Assembly (NCBI RefSeq): GCF_039533685.1
Contig: NZ_BAAATZ010000029.1
Location: 452,404-516,403 of the forward strand
Reading direction: 5' to 3'
DNA from: Actinocorallia aurantiaca
Lineage (GTDB): Bacteria; Actinomycetota; Actinomycetes; Streptosporangiales; Streptosporangiaceae
Length of the DNA: 64,000 bases
Made by a program: the position numbers and the translations under genes. Below the pieces are notes generated by a model. That model had not been told where the DNA came from and did not search any database. It saw nothing but the letters and a program-made list of their open reading frames with translations. Shown piece by piece: positions 57,341 to 64,000 of the stretch (positions within the stretch are counted from its first letter, which is position 1; each line of letters starts with the position of its first letter).

Positions 57341-57409
57341 GTTGAGTCTTCAGTCCTTTGTGAACAGGTGAAATGGGCGCGACCCGCCCGGGGCCTTTAC
57401 AAAGTAAGT
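57341..57409. repeat. Direct repeat B of the FMO-SDR-amidase cassette
   Basis: GTTGAGTCTT-C-AGTCCTT at the left and GCCTTTACAAAGTAAGT at the right (57393-57409), same spacing as copy A, again with a small GC hairpin between. It lies 94 bp upstream of the FMO start. In the FMO direction the end reads ACTTACTTTGTAAAGGC. Confidence 0.7.
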
Positions 57410-57455
57410 TAAGACCCGGGCACGGGAGAAGAAGCCGCAGGCTGCGGTGATCCTC

Positions 57456-59126
57456 CTACAGAGCGCTCTTGACCGCCTCGTGCGCCGCCTGGCGCATCCG
57501 GACGTGCAGCGCCGCGTTCAGCTCCCGGTCCGTCCGCGCCTCGATGATCCGCAGGCCCTCGCCGGCCAGCGCCCGCCCCAGCCCCGACGCCGACTCCAGC
57601 CGCTTGTACGGGATCCCGTGCGCCGCCGCGATGTGCGCCAGCTCCACCTGGTGCGGCGTGCCGAAGACCCGCTCGAACGGGCCCCGCATCGACGCCTGCG
57701 GCAGCAGGGAGAAGATCCCCCCGCCGTCGTTGTTGACCACTACCAGCGCCAGGTCCGGCAGCGTCTCCGTGGGGCCCGTGATCAGGCCGTTCTGGTCGTG
57801 CAGGAACGCCAGGTCCCCCAGCAGCGCGTACGAGCGCCCGCTGTGCCCCAGCGCCATCCCCATCGCCGTCGACACCAGCCCGTCGATCCCCGACGCGCCG
57901 CGGTTCGCCATGATCCGCAGACCCCGGCGCGGCCGCATCGTCTGGTCCAGGTCCCGCACCGGCATCGACGCCGAGGCCATCAGCAGCGACCCGCCCGGAA
58001 CCGAGGCCGCCAGGTCCCGCGCCAGCCGCGGCTCGGTCACCTCCTCGCCCTCGTCCAGCACCCGGTCCACCGCCGCGGCGGCCGCCAGGTCGGCGGCCTT
58101 CCAGGACTTCAGCCACCCGTCGTCGTCCCCGGAGAGGACCGGGATCTCCACCTCCTGGACGACCTGCGTGGCCGAGCGCACCGGGTCGGGCCAGCGCGAC
58201 AGGGACGGGCTCACCACGATGTGCTGCTCGGCACGCCGCAACATCGCCAGCAGCGGCTTGGACAGCCCCGGCTTGCCGAGCGTCACCACCACCTCGGGCT
58301 GGTGCCGCTCCACGAACTCCTGCGACCCCAGCAGGAAGTGATACGACGACATCGCGTTGTCGCCGTAACGGCCGTTGCCGATCGGCTCGGAGAGCACCGG
58401 CCACCCGGCCATCGACGCCGCCGCCACGTACCGCTTGACGTTCGCCGCCCCGTCCCCCACGACCAGCACGCCGCGCCGCGTCGCCGGCACCCGCAGGGCC
58501 GTACCCGGCACCCCCGCCCGCACCCTCGTCCACGGCCCGCCCTCGGAGGCCCCGTCCAGCGGCTCGCACCACGACTCGTCCCCGTTGGGGATGAGCGGCT
58601 CCCGGAACGCCACGTTCAGGTGCACCGGCCCCGCGTCCGGGGCCAGCGACGCCGCGTACGCGCGGCCGGCCATCGACCGCCAGTAGGCGACCATGCCCGG
58701 CCGCTCCTCCGGCGTGCCGACCTCGCACGTCCAGCGGACCGCGGAGCCGTACAGCTTCACCTGGTCGATCGTCTGGTTGGCGCCGGTCCCCCGCAGCTCC
58801 GGCGGGCGGTCGGCCGTCAGCACCAGCAGCGGCACCCCCGACTCCGACGCCTCGATCACCGCCGGATGGAAGTTCGCCGCCGCCGTCCCCGACGTGCACA
58901 CCAGCGCCACCGGCCGCCCCGTGCGCTTGGCCAAGCCCAGTGCCAGGAACGACGCCGACCGCTCGTCGATGCGCACGTGCAGCCGGAGCCGCCCGGAACG
59001 CTCGGCCTCCTCCAGCGCCAGCGCCAGCGGAGCCGACCTCGACCCCGGCGCCAGCACGGCGTCCGCCATCCCGCCGCGCACCAGTTCGTCCACCAGCACG
59101 GTCGCCAGCGCGGTCGCCGGATTCAT
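57456..59126 (-). CDS. menD: SEPHCHC synthase (MenD), menaquinone biosynthesis
   Basis: A 556-residue thiamine-diphosphate enzyme that joins 2-oxoglutarate and isochorismate to SEPHCHC. The N-terminal PYR domain has APGSRSAPLALAL, VRIDERSASFLALGLAKRTGRPVALVCTSGTAAANFHPAVIEA and RPPELRGTGANQTIDQVKLYG. The C-terminal PP domain has MANRGASGIDGLVSTAMGMALG and GDLAFLHDQNGL, with VNNDGGGIFSLLP. It overlaps menC (ATGA). Cytoplasmic. Classical (Men) menaquinone route. Confidence 0.97.
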   Translation of the reverse strand: MNPATALATVLVDELVRGGMADAVLAPGSRSAPLALALEEAERSGRLRLHVRIDERSASFLALGLAKRTGRPVALVCTSGTAAANFHPAVIEASESGVPLLVLTADRPPELRGTGANQTIDQVKLYGSAVRWTCEVGTPEERPGMVAYWRSMAGRAYAASLAPDAGPVHLNVAFREPLIPNGDESWCEPLDGASEGGPWTRVRAGVPGTALRVPATRRGVLVVGDGAANVKRYVAAASMAGWPVLSEPIGNGRYGDNAMSSYHFLLGSQEFVERHQPEVVVTLGKPGLSKPLLAMLRRAEQHIVVSPSLSRWPDPVRSATQVVQEVEIPVLSGDDDGWLKSWKAADLAAAAAVDRVLDEGEEVTEPRLARDLAASVPGGSLLMASASMPVRDLDQTMRPRRGLRIMANRGASGIDGLVSTAMGMALGHSGRSYALLGDLAFLHDQNGLITGPTETLPDLALVVVNNDGGGIFSLLPQASMRGPFERVFGTPHQVELAHIAAAHGIPYKRLESASGLGRALAGEGLRIIEARTDRELNAALHVRMRQAAHEAVKSAL

Positions 59127-60040
59127 GCACTCCCCGCTTCTTCAGCTCGCCGCCGCCACGCCCCGGGATCCACCTCGAAACGTGCCAGCTCCTCTTCACC
59201 CACCCGAGGACGGCGTACCGCGATGCAGCCGTCCTCCACCACCAGGGGGTCGGCGGCGACGTCGCCCTCCAGCAGCTGCAGCGTCGCCAGCCCGCACGCG
59301 TACGGCAGGTCCGGCAGCGCCGCGGCCAGCGCCAGCCCCGCAGCCAGGCCCACCGAGGTCTCCACCGCGCTGGACACCACGACCGGCAGCCCGATCTCCT
59401 CGGCGACCCGCAGCGCCGCGCGTACCCCGCCCAGCGGCTGGACCTTCAGCACCGCGATGTCGGCGGCCTCGGCGTCGCGGACCAGGTAGGGGTCCTCGGC
59501 CCGGCGGATCGACTCGTCCGCCGCCACCGGGACCTCCACCCGCCGGCGCACCAGCGCCAGCTCCTCCACCGTCGCGCACGGCTGCTCGACGTACTCCAGG
59601 TCGAAGCGGTCCAGCAGCCGGATCATCTTCACCGCGTGGTCGGCGTCCCAGCCGCCGTTCACGTCGATCCGCACCCTGCCCTCGGGCCCGATGGCGTCCC
59701 GGACGGCCTCGACGCGTGCCAGGTCGTCGGCGTCGGCCTGGCCGCGCTCGGCGACCTTCACCTTGGCCGTCCGGCAGCCGCCGGCCTTCACGATCCGGTG
59801 CGCCTGCTCCGGCCCCACCGCGGGGACCGTCACGTTCACCGGGATCCGCTCGCGCAGCGGGGCGGGCCAGCCGTCGAACGCGGCCTCGCGGGCCGCGGCC
59901 AGCCAGCGCGCCGCCTCGGCGGGACCGTACTCGGCGAACGGCGAGAACTCCCCCCATCCCTCCGGCCCCTGGAGGAGCGCGCCGTCCCGGCGCGTCAGCC
60001 CCCGGAACCGGGTGCGCATCGGGATGGAGAACGCCCGCAT
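59123..60040 (-). CDS. menC: o-Succinylbenzoate synthase (MenC)
   Basis: A 305-residue enolase-superfamily enzyme, dehydrating SHCHC to o-succinylbenzoate. KVK in GGCRTAKVKVAERG near 135 holds the catalytic Lys, metal ligands lie in VRIDVNGGWD (Asp), EYVEQPC (Glu) and VAADESI (Asp), and the second Lys in AVLKVQPLGGVR. The capping domain starts MRAFSIPMRTRFRGLTRRDGALL. The actinobacterial short form. ATG 60040 overlaps the menB stop by one base. Confidence 0.96.
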   Translation of the reverse strand: MRAFSIPMRTRFRGLTRRDGALLQGPEGWGEFSPFAEYGPAEAARWLAAAREAAFDGWPAPLRERIPVNVTVPAVGPEQAHRIVKAGGCRTAKVKVAERGQADADDLARVEAVRDAIGPEGRVRIDVNGGWDADHAVKMIRLLDRFDLEYVEQPCATVEELALVRRRVEVPVAADESIRRAEDPYLVRDAEAADIAVLKVQPLGGVRAALRVAEEIGLPVVVSSAVETSVGLAAGLALAAALPDLPYACGLATLQLLEGDVAADPLVVEDGCIAVRRPRVGEEELARFEVDPGAWRRRAEEAGSA

Positions 60041-60939
60041 CAGCTGTACCAGGGGTAGGGCGACCAGTCGGGGTCGCGCTTCTCCAGGAACTGGTCCCGG
60101 CCCTCGGCCGCCTCGGCCGTGCCGTAGGCCAGCCGCGTGGCCTCACCCGCGAACACCTGCTGGCCGACCAGGCCGTCGTCGATGAGGTTGAAGGAGAACT
60201 TCAGCATCCGCTGGGCCGTCGGCGACTTGCCGTTGATCTTCGCCGCCCACTCCAGGGCGGTGCTCTCCAGCTCCTCGTGCGGCACCACCGCGTTGACCAT
60301 GCCCATGCGGTGGGCGTCCTCGGCCGAGTAGGTGTCACCGAGGAAGAAGATCTCCCGCGCGAACTTCTGGCCGACCTGGCGGGCCAGGTACGCCGAGCCG
60401 AACCCGCCGTCGAAGCTGGCCACGTCCGCGTCGGTCTGCTTGAACTTCGCGTGCTCGCGCGAGGCGATCGTCAGGTCGCAGACCACGTGCAGGCTGTGCC
60501 CGCCGCCGGCGGCCCAGCCCGGCACCACGCAGATGACGATCTTGCCCATGAAGCGGATCAGGCGCTGCACCTCCAGGATGTGCAGCCGGCCCGCCCGCGC
60601 CGGGTCGATGCCCTCGGCGGTCTCGGTCTCGGAGTACCGGTAGCCGTCCTTGCCGCGGATGCGCTGGTCGCCTCCGGAGCAGAAGGACCACTTGCCGTCC
60701 TTGGGCGAGGGCCCGTTGCCGGTGAGCAGGATGACGCCGACGTCGCCGGTCAGGCGGGCGTGGTCGAGGGCGCGGTAGAGCTCGTCCACCGTGTGGGGGC
60801 GGAAGGCGTTGAGCACCTCGGGCCGGTTGAAGGCGATGCGGACCGTGCCCTGGTCCACCGCCCGGTGGTAGGTGATGTCGGTGAAGTCGAAACCTTCGAC
60901 TTCCTTCCACCTGTTCGCGTCGAAAACCTGGGAGACCAT
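60040..60939 (-). CDS. menB: 1,4-Dihydroxy-2-naphthoyl-CoA synthase (MenB)
   Basis: A 299-residue crotonase-fold enzyme, closing the second ring of menaquinone. Motifs: VRIAFNRPEVLNAFRPHTVDELYRAL, GDVGVILLTGNGPSPKDGKWSFCSGGDQRIRG, VVPGWAAGGGHSLHVVCDLTIAS, TDADVASFDGGFGSAYLARQVGQKFAREIFFLG with the catalytic Asp and Gly of MenB. The C-terminal EKRDPDWSPYPWYS is the family tail. First gene of menBCD, divergent from menE. Confidence 0.97.
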   Translation of the reverse strand: MVSQVFDANRWKEVEGFDFTDITYHRAVDQGTVRIAFNRPEVLNAFRPHTVDELYRALDHARLTGDVGVILLTGNGPSPKDGKWSFCSGGDQRIRGKDGYRYSETETAEGIDPARAGRLHILEVQRLIRFMGKIVICVVPGWAAGGGHSLHVVCDLTIASREHAKFKQTDADVASFDGGFGSAYLARQVGQKFAREIFFLGDTYSAEDAHRMGMVNAVVPHEELESTALEWAAKINGKSPTAQRMLKFSFNLIDDGLVGQQVFAGEATRLAYGTAEAAEGRDQFLEKRDPDWSPYPWYS

Positions 60940-61135
60940 ACGCCCTATTCAATCGCTTCCCGGACCCGTCTTCGGCCACGGGTGGCCGACCCGCCGCGAG
61001 GCGATCGGCCGTCGGATACGAAGAGCGCACGGGGCGTGGCTCAAAGCGAAAAAAAGGCGTGCCCGGCGCCGTCCGGGGCGCTCAGGCGGTCCCGGGCCCG
61101 GAGAGAGGCCCTCCGGCCGGTAGCCTGATCAAGCC

Positions 61136-62281
61136 ATGAGACCAGTCCACGCCGCCGTCCTGCCCCCCGGACCCCGCCTTCTGGAGGCTCTCGCCGCGGC
61201 CCTGGACGGCACGGGGCCCGCCCTGTTCCCCCTCTCCCCCGGGCTGCCCGACGTCGCGGTGAAGCGGCTGCTGGAGGCGGCGAGACCGGACGCCCTGCTG
61301 GACGAGGACGGTGTGCGTCCGCTGGCGGGCGGCCTGCCCACCGAGGCCGCGGTGCTGATCGCCACCTCGGGATCCACCGGAACCCCCAAGATCGTGGAAC
61401 TCCCCGCCGACGCCCTGGCCTCCTCGGCCCGCGCCACCCTCGAGCGGGTCGGGCGCCCGGACGCGCCGTGGCTGTGCTGCCTGCCGACCAGCCACATCGC
61501 CGGGATCCAGGTCCTGGTGCGGGCGCTGACGGCCGGCACCGATCCGGTGATCCATCCGGGGTTCGACCCGGCCGAGACGGCCCGCGCCGGACGGGTGCAC
61601 GTCTCGCTCGTCCCCACCCAGCTCGGCCGGCTGCTGGACGCCGGAGCCGATCTGTCGCAGTACGCCTCGATCCTGCTGGGCGGCGCGGCGGCGCCCACCG
61701 CGCTGCTGGAGCGTGCCCGCGCCCGGGGCGCGCGGATCTTCACCACCTACGGCATGAGCGAGACCAGCGGAGGCTGCGTCTACGACGGGCTGCCGCTGGA
61801 GGGGGTGCGGGTCTCCCTCGGCGGGGACGGCAGGATCCGGCTGGCGGGATCCGTGCTTTTCTCCGGGTACCGGCACGAGGCCGCACGGGCCGGCGAGTGG
61901 TTCGTCACCAGCGATCTCGGCGCGTTCGACGAGAAGGGCCGCCTGCGGGTGCGCGGGCGGGCCGACGATGTGATCAACACCGGCGGGGAGAAGGTCGTGG
62001 CCGGCGAGGTCGCCGAGCTGATCTCGCGCCATCCGGCGGTCCGGGACGTGGTGGTCGTGGGCCGGGCCGATCCCGAGTGGGGCCAGCGGGTGACGGCCGT
62101 CGTCGTCGCGGACACGCCCCTCTCGCTGCGGGAGGTCCGCGAGTGGGTGCGGACCGAGCTGCCCGCCCCCGCCGCGCCCAGGGAGCTCGAGCTGCGGGAC
62201 GCCCTGCCGTTGCTGGCCTCGGGCAAGCCCGACCGGGAGCGGTTGCGCGTGCCGTCACCACCCGGCGCCTTTACAAAGTAA
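61136..62281 (+). CDS. menE: o-Succinylbenzoate-CoA ligase (MenE)
   Basis: A 381-residue adenylate-forming ligase converting o-succinylbenzoate to its CoA thioester. ATP motif AVLIATSGSTGTPKIVELP, LLGGAAAPTALLERA and TTYGMSETSGGCVYDG, and the hinge/ligase segment VTSDLGAFDEKGRLRVRGRADDVINTGGEKVVAGEVAELI, with SGKPDRERL at the C-terminus carrying the catalytic Lys. The short actinobacterial form. Divergent from menB. The stop codon lies inside repeat C (GCCTTTACAAAGTAAGT). Confidence 0.95.
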   Translation: MRPVHAAVLPPGPRLLEALAAALDGTGPALFPLSPGLPDVAVKRLLEAARPDALLDEDGVRPLAGGLPTEAAVLIATSGSTGTPKIVELPADALASSARATLERVGRPDAPWLCCLPTSHIAGIQVLVRALTAGTDPVIHPGFDPAETARAGRVHVSLVPTQLGRLLDAGADLSQYASILLGGAAAPTALLERARARGARIFTTYGMSETSGGCVYDGLPLEGVRVSLGGDGRIRLAGSVLFSGYRHEAARAGEWFVTSDLGAFDEKGRLRVRGRADDVINTGGEKVVAGEVAELISRHPAVRDVVVVGRADPEWGQRVTAVVVADTPLSLREVREWVRTELPAPAAPRELELRDALPLLASGKPDRERLRVPSPPGAFTK

Positions 62282-62283
62282 GT
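62267..62283. repeat. Third copy of the 17-bp motif GCCTTTACAAAGTAAGT
   Basis: Identical over 17 bp to 57393-57409 and 15/17 to 53643-53659. Here it forms the last codons and stop of menE. Confidence 0.8.
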
Positions 62284-62479
62284 CTGGTTGTGAGCTAGAA
62301 CGCCGCGGGCGAGGTGAACCTCCCGCCACTCCCGCACGTCTTCCTAGTGTCGGGCGCCGTACAGGATCCGGTCCGACCGCACCCGAAACCCTCCCCGGAC
62401 GCGGACCCGCGACCGGTGGGGCGGGCGGCGTCCCCTCCCAGCTCAGGCCGCGTGCCGGCGGCCGGGAATTCCGCTGCCT

Positions 62480-62516
62480 GGGAACATTCTGGACATGTCT
62501 CTTCGTTTCGGATAGT
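62480..62516 (+). promoter_or_regulatory. SigR-like and sigma-70-like promoter region of the sigma-factor gene
   Basis: GGGAAC (62480-62485) and GTT (62505-62507), 19 bp apart, resemble the known SigR consensus GGAAT-N18-GTT; actinomycete hrdB has such a promoter. TGGACA (62490) with GATAGT (62511-62516) is a possible second promoter. The space 62284-62575 holds no gene. Confidence 0.4.
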
Positions 62517-62575
62517 GCGCACCAAATGGCTCAGCATGGCCACCTGCCAGTCTTCAGAAGGGAGGGCCGGTCCCC

Positions 62576-64000
62576 ATGCCCCGCAAGCCCGCAGTGAACT
62601 CGCCCATCGAACAGGGCGGCACGCACCTCGACGACCTGCTGGCTCTGGGCCGTTCCCGCGGCAGCCTCTCCCTCGCCGAAGTCCGTGAGGCGTTCGAGGA
62701 AGCCGGGATCACCCCCGCCCAGGGACGTTCCCTGATCAAGGAGCTGGCCGACCACGGCGTCAGCCTCGCCGACACCGCCCAGGCACCCTCCCGCACGCGC
62801 AAGGCCCCCGTGAAGAAGCCCCCCGCGAAGACCACCGCCAACGACGCGAAGACCACCGCCAACGAGAAGAAGGCGGGCGCCTCGAACGGCGCCCCCAAGT
62901 CGAACGGCACCCCCAAGCGGGCCGGGACGCGGACCGCGGCGCGGTCCGAGCCCGAGGCCCCCCAGGACCCCCCCACCCGCGCCACCGCGGTGCAGACGGC
63001 CCCCGACAAGACCGAACTCGGCGACGACGACACCGGTTTCGACCCCGCCACCGTCGAGGAGGAGGTCGAGGAGGTCAGCACCCGCGACCTCGACGACAAC
63101 AGCTCGGTGATGGGCGACTCCGTCCACACCTACCTCAAGGCCATCGGCCGCCGTCAGCTGCTCACCGCCGAGCAGGAGGTCGACCTCTCCAAGCGCATCG
63201 AGGCCGGCCTGTACGCCGAGCACAAGCTGGAGACCGAGGAGGACTTCCCGGACTCCTTCCGTGAGGAGCTGGAGTGGCTCGTCGAGGACGGCAACCGCGC
63301 CAAGGCCCACATGCTCGAGGCCAACCTGCGCCTGGTCGTCTCCGTGGCCAAGAAGTACTCCGACCGCGGCCTGTCCCTGCTGGACGTCGTCCAGGAGGGC
63401 AACCTCGGCCTGATCCGCGCCGTGGAGAAGTTCGACTACTCCAAGGGCTACAAGTTCTCCACCTACGCCATGTGGTGGATCCGCCAGGCCATCCAGCGCG
63501 GCTTCGCCGACTCCGCCCGCACGATCCGGCTGCCAGTCCACGTCCTGGAGATGCTCAGCAAGCTGAGCCGCATCGAGCGCGACATGCACCAGAAGCTGGG
63601 CCGCGAGCCCACGCCCGAGGAGCTGGGCGTCGAGATGGGCAAGAGCCCCGAGCAGGTCAGGGAGCTGCTGCGCACCAGCCGCCAGCCGATCAGCCTGGAC
63701 TCCACGATCGGCGAGGACGGCGAGACCCGTATCGGCGACCTGATCGAGGACACCGACAGCCCCGAGGCCTCCGAGCTGGTCGACCGCCAGCTCATGGCCG
63801 ACCAGCTGCGCAGGGCCCTGGCGGTGCTCTCCCCCCGCGAGGCCAAGATCATGGCGATGCGGTTCGGGCTCTACGACGGGACCCCGCGCACCCTGGACGA
63901 GATCGGCAAGCACCTCGGCCTCACCCGCGAGCGCATCCGCCAACTGGAGAAGGAGTCGCTGTCCAAGCTGCGCCACCCCAGCAACGCCCAGCCGCTGCTG
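62576..64000 (+). CDS. Primary-type RNA polymerase sigma-70 factor (SigA/HrdB-like), 3' end cut
   Basis: 475 codons to the window edge. The N-terminal part is a Lys/Ala-rich, charged region 1.1-like extension (KAPVKKPPAKTTANDAK) with LLALGRSRGSLSLAEVREAFEEAG (region 1.1). Then region 1.2 SVHTYLKAIGRRQLLTAEQEVDLSKRIEAG, region 2 NLRLVVSVAKKYSDRGLSLLDVVQEGNLGLIRAVEKFDYSKGYKFSTYAMWWIRQAIQR, region 3 RTIRLPVHVLEML and region 4 LDEIGKHLGLTRERIRQLEKESLSKLRHPS. All regions of a group 1/2 factor are present. Only a few residues after QPLL are missing. ATG 62576 follows AAGGGAGGG. Confidence 0.93.
   Translation, partial: MPRKPAVNSPIEQGGTHLDDLLALGRSRGSLSLAEVREAFEEAGITPAQGRSLIKELADHGVSLADTAQAPSRTRKAPVKKPPAKTTANDAKTTANEKKAGASNGAPKSNGTPKRAGTRTAARSEPEAPQDPPTRATAVQTAPDKTELGDDDTGFDPATVEEEVEEVSTRDLDDNSSVMGDSVHTYLKAIGRRQLLTAEQEVDLSKRIEAGLYAEHKLETEEDFPDSFREELEWLVEDGNRAKAHMLEANLRLVVSVAKKYSDRGLSLLDVVQEGNLGLIRAVEKFDYSKGYKFSTYAMWWIRQAIQRGFADSARTIRLPVHVLEMLSKLSRIERDMHQKLGREPTPEELGVEMGKSPEQVRELLRTSRQPISLDSTIGEDGETRIGDLIEDTDSPEASELVDRQLMADQLRRALAVLSPREAKIMAMRFGLYDGTPRTLDEIGKHLGLTRERIRQLEKESLSKLRHPSNAQPLL

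Noticed and set aside
1..64000. CRISPR array, rRNA or tRNA genes
   Set aside because: No regularly spaced repeats, and no tRNA-like cloverleaf or rRNA sequence was noticed on reading; a tRNAscan run would settle tRNAs.

Overview
The window is high-GC, gene-dense actinobacterial DNA. GTG starts, ATGA/GTGA stop-start overlaps, strong AGGAGG ribosome binding sites, divergent regulator/target pairs and families such as DUF3152, DUF5701 and RepSA point to a filamentous actinomycete. My guess is the Streptosporangiales (Thermomonosporaceae-like), but this is inference from gene content and not a search result. A 30-base run of N at 3454-3483 marks an assembly gap beside a very GC-rich hairpin.

Layout. 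1-3.5 kb: the 5' end of a TetR regulator and an iron-siderophore importer (lipoprotein plus two FecCD permeases) behind a DtxR/IdeR-type iron box. 3.6-9.5 kb: a secreted protein and a complete five-gene oligopeptide/nickel-type ABC importer. 9.7-11.2 kb: two gene relics around a small P-loop kinase. 11.2-23.3 kb: a secreted propeller-like protein, a TetR-controlled DrrAB-type exporter, DUF5701, DUF3152, a YcaQ-like protein, an aldo/keto reductase, an unusual MerR/DNA sliding-clamp fusion with a TPR-like neighbour, and a TetR/SDR pair. 23.9-36.3 kb: AzlCD with an XRE-cupin regulator, thioesterase/MarR around a perfect palindrome, a PASTA protein, a tyrosine recombinase, a TMEM165-family manganese exporter behind a yybP-ykoY-type riboswitch, YbgA/photolyase, a DsbA-TPR protein with a TetR regulator, MFS/MarR, and a dipeptidase.

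36.4-45.8 kb is the most striking part. A PadR regulator, an ABC ATPase and a MacB/FtsX-type permease form one operon. The ATPase gene is cut inside its Walker A codons by a 6,283-bp integrative element that carries a serine integrase, a RepSA-type replication initiator, a GHKL ATPase-like protein, small coupled ORFs, an HTH protein and tandem operator palindromes. The two ATPase halves rejoin exactly in frame across a 6-bp shared core (TTACCG). Excision would therefore restore a 248-residue ATPase and the whole operon.

45.9-53.4 kb is rich in resistance or detoxification genes under small regulators: a macrolide-type glycosyltransferase, an NTF2-like protein with HxlR, an aminoglycoside-kinase-like protein, an MBL hydrolase and RibD-like reductase with HxlR, and an ECF42-type sigma factor with its YCII partner. 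53.7-57.2 kb is an overlapping flavin monooxygenase-SDR-amidase cassette flanked by 69-bp imperfect direct repeats. 57.4-62.3 kb holds menaquinone genes menB-menC-menD, with menE divergent. The window ends inside a primary-type sigma-70 gene. I saw no rRNA, tRNA or CRISPR array.
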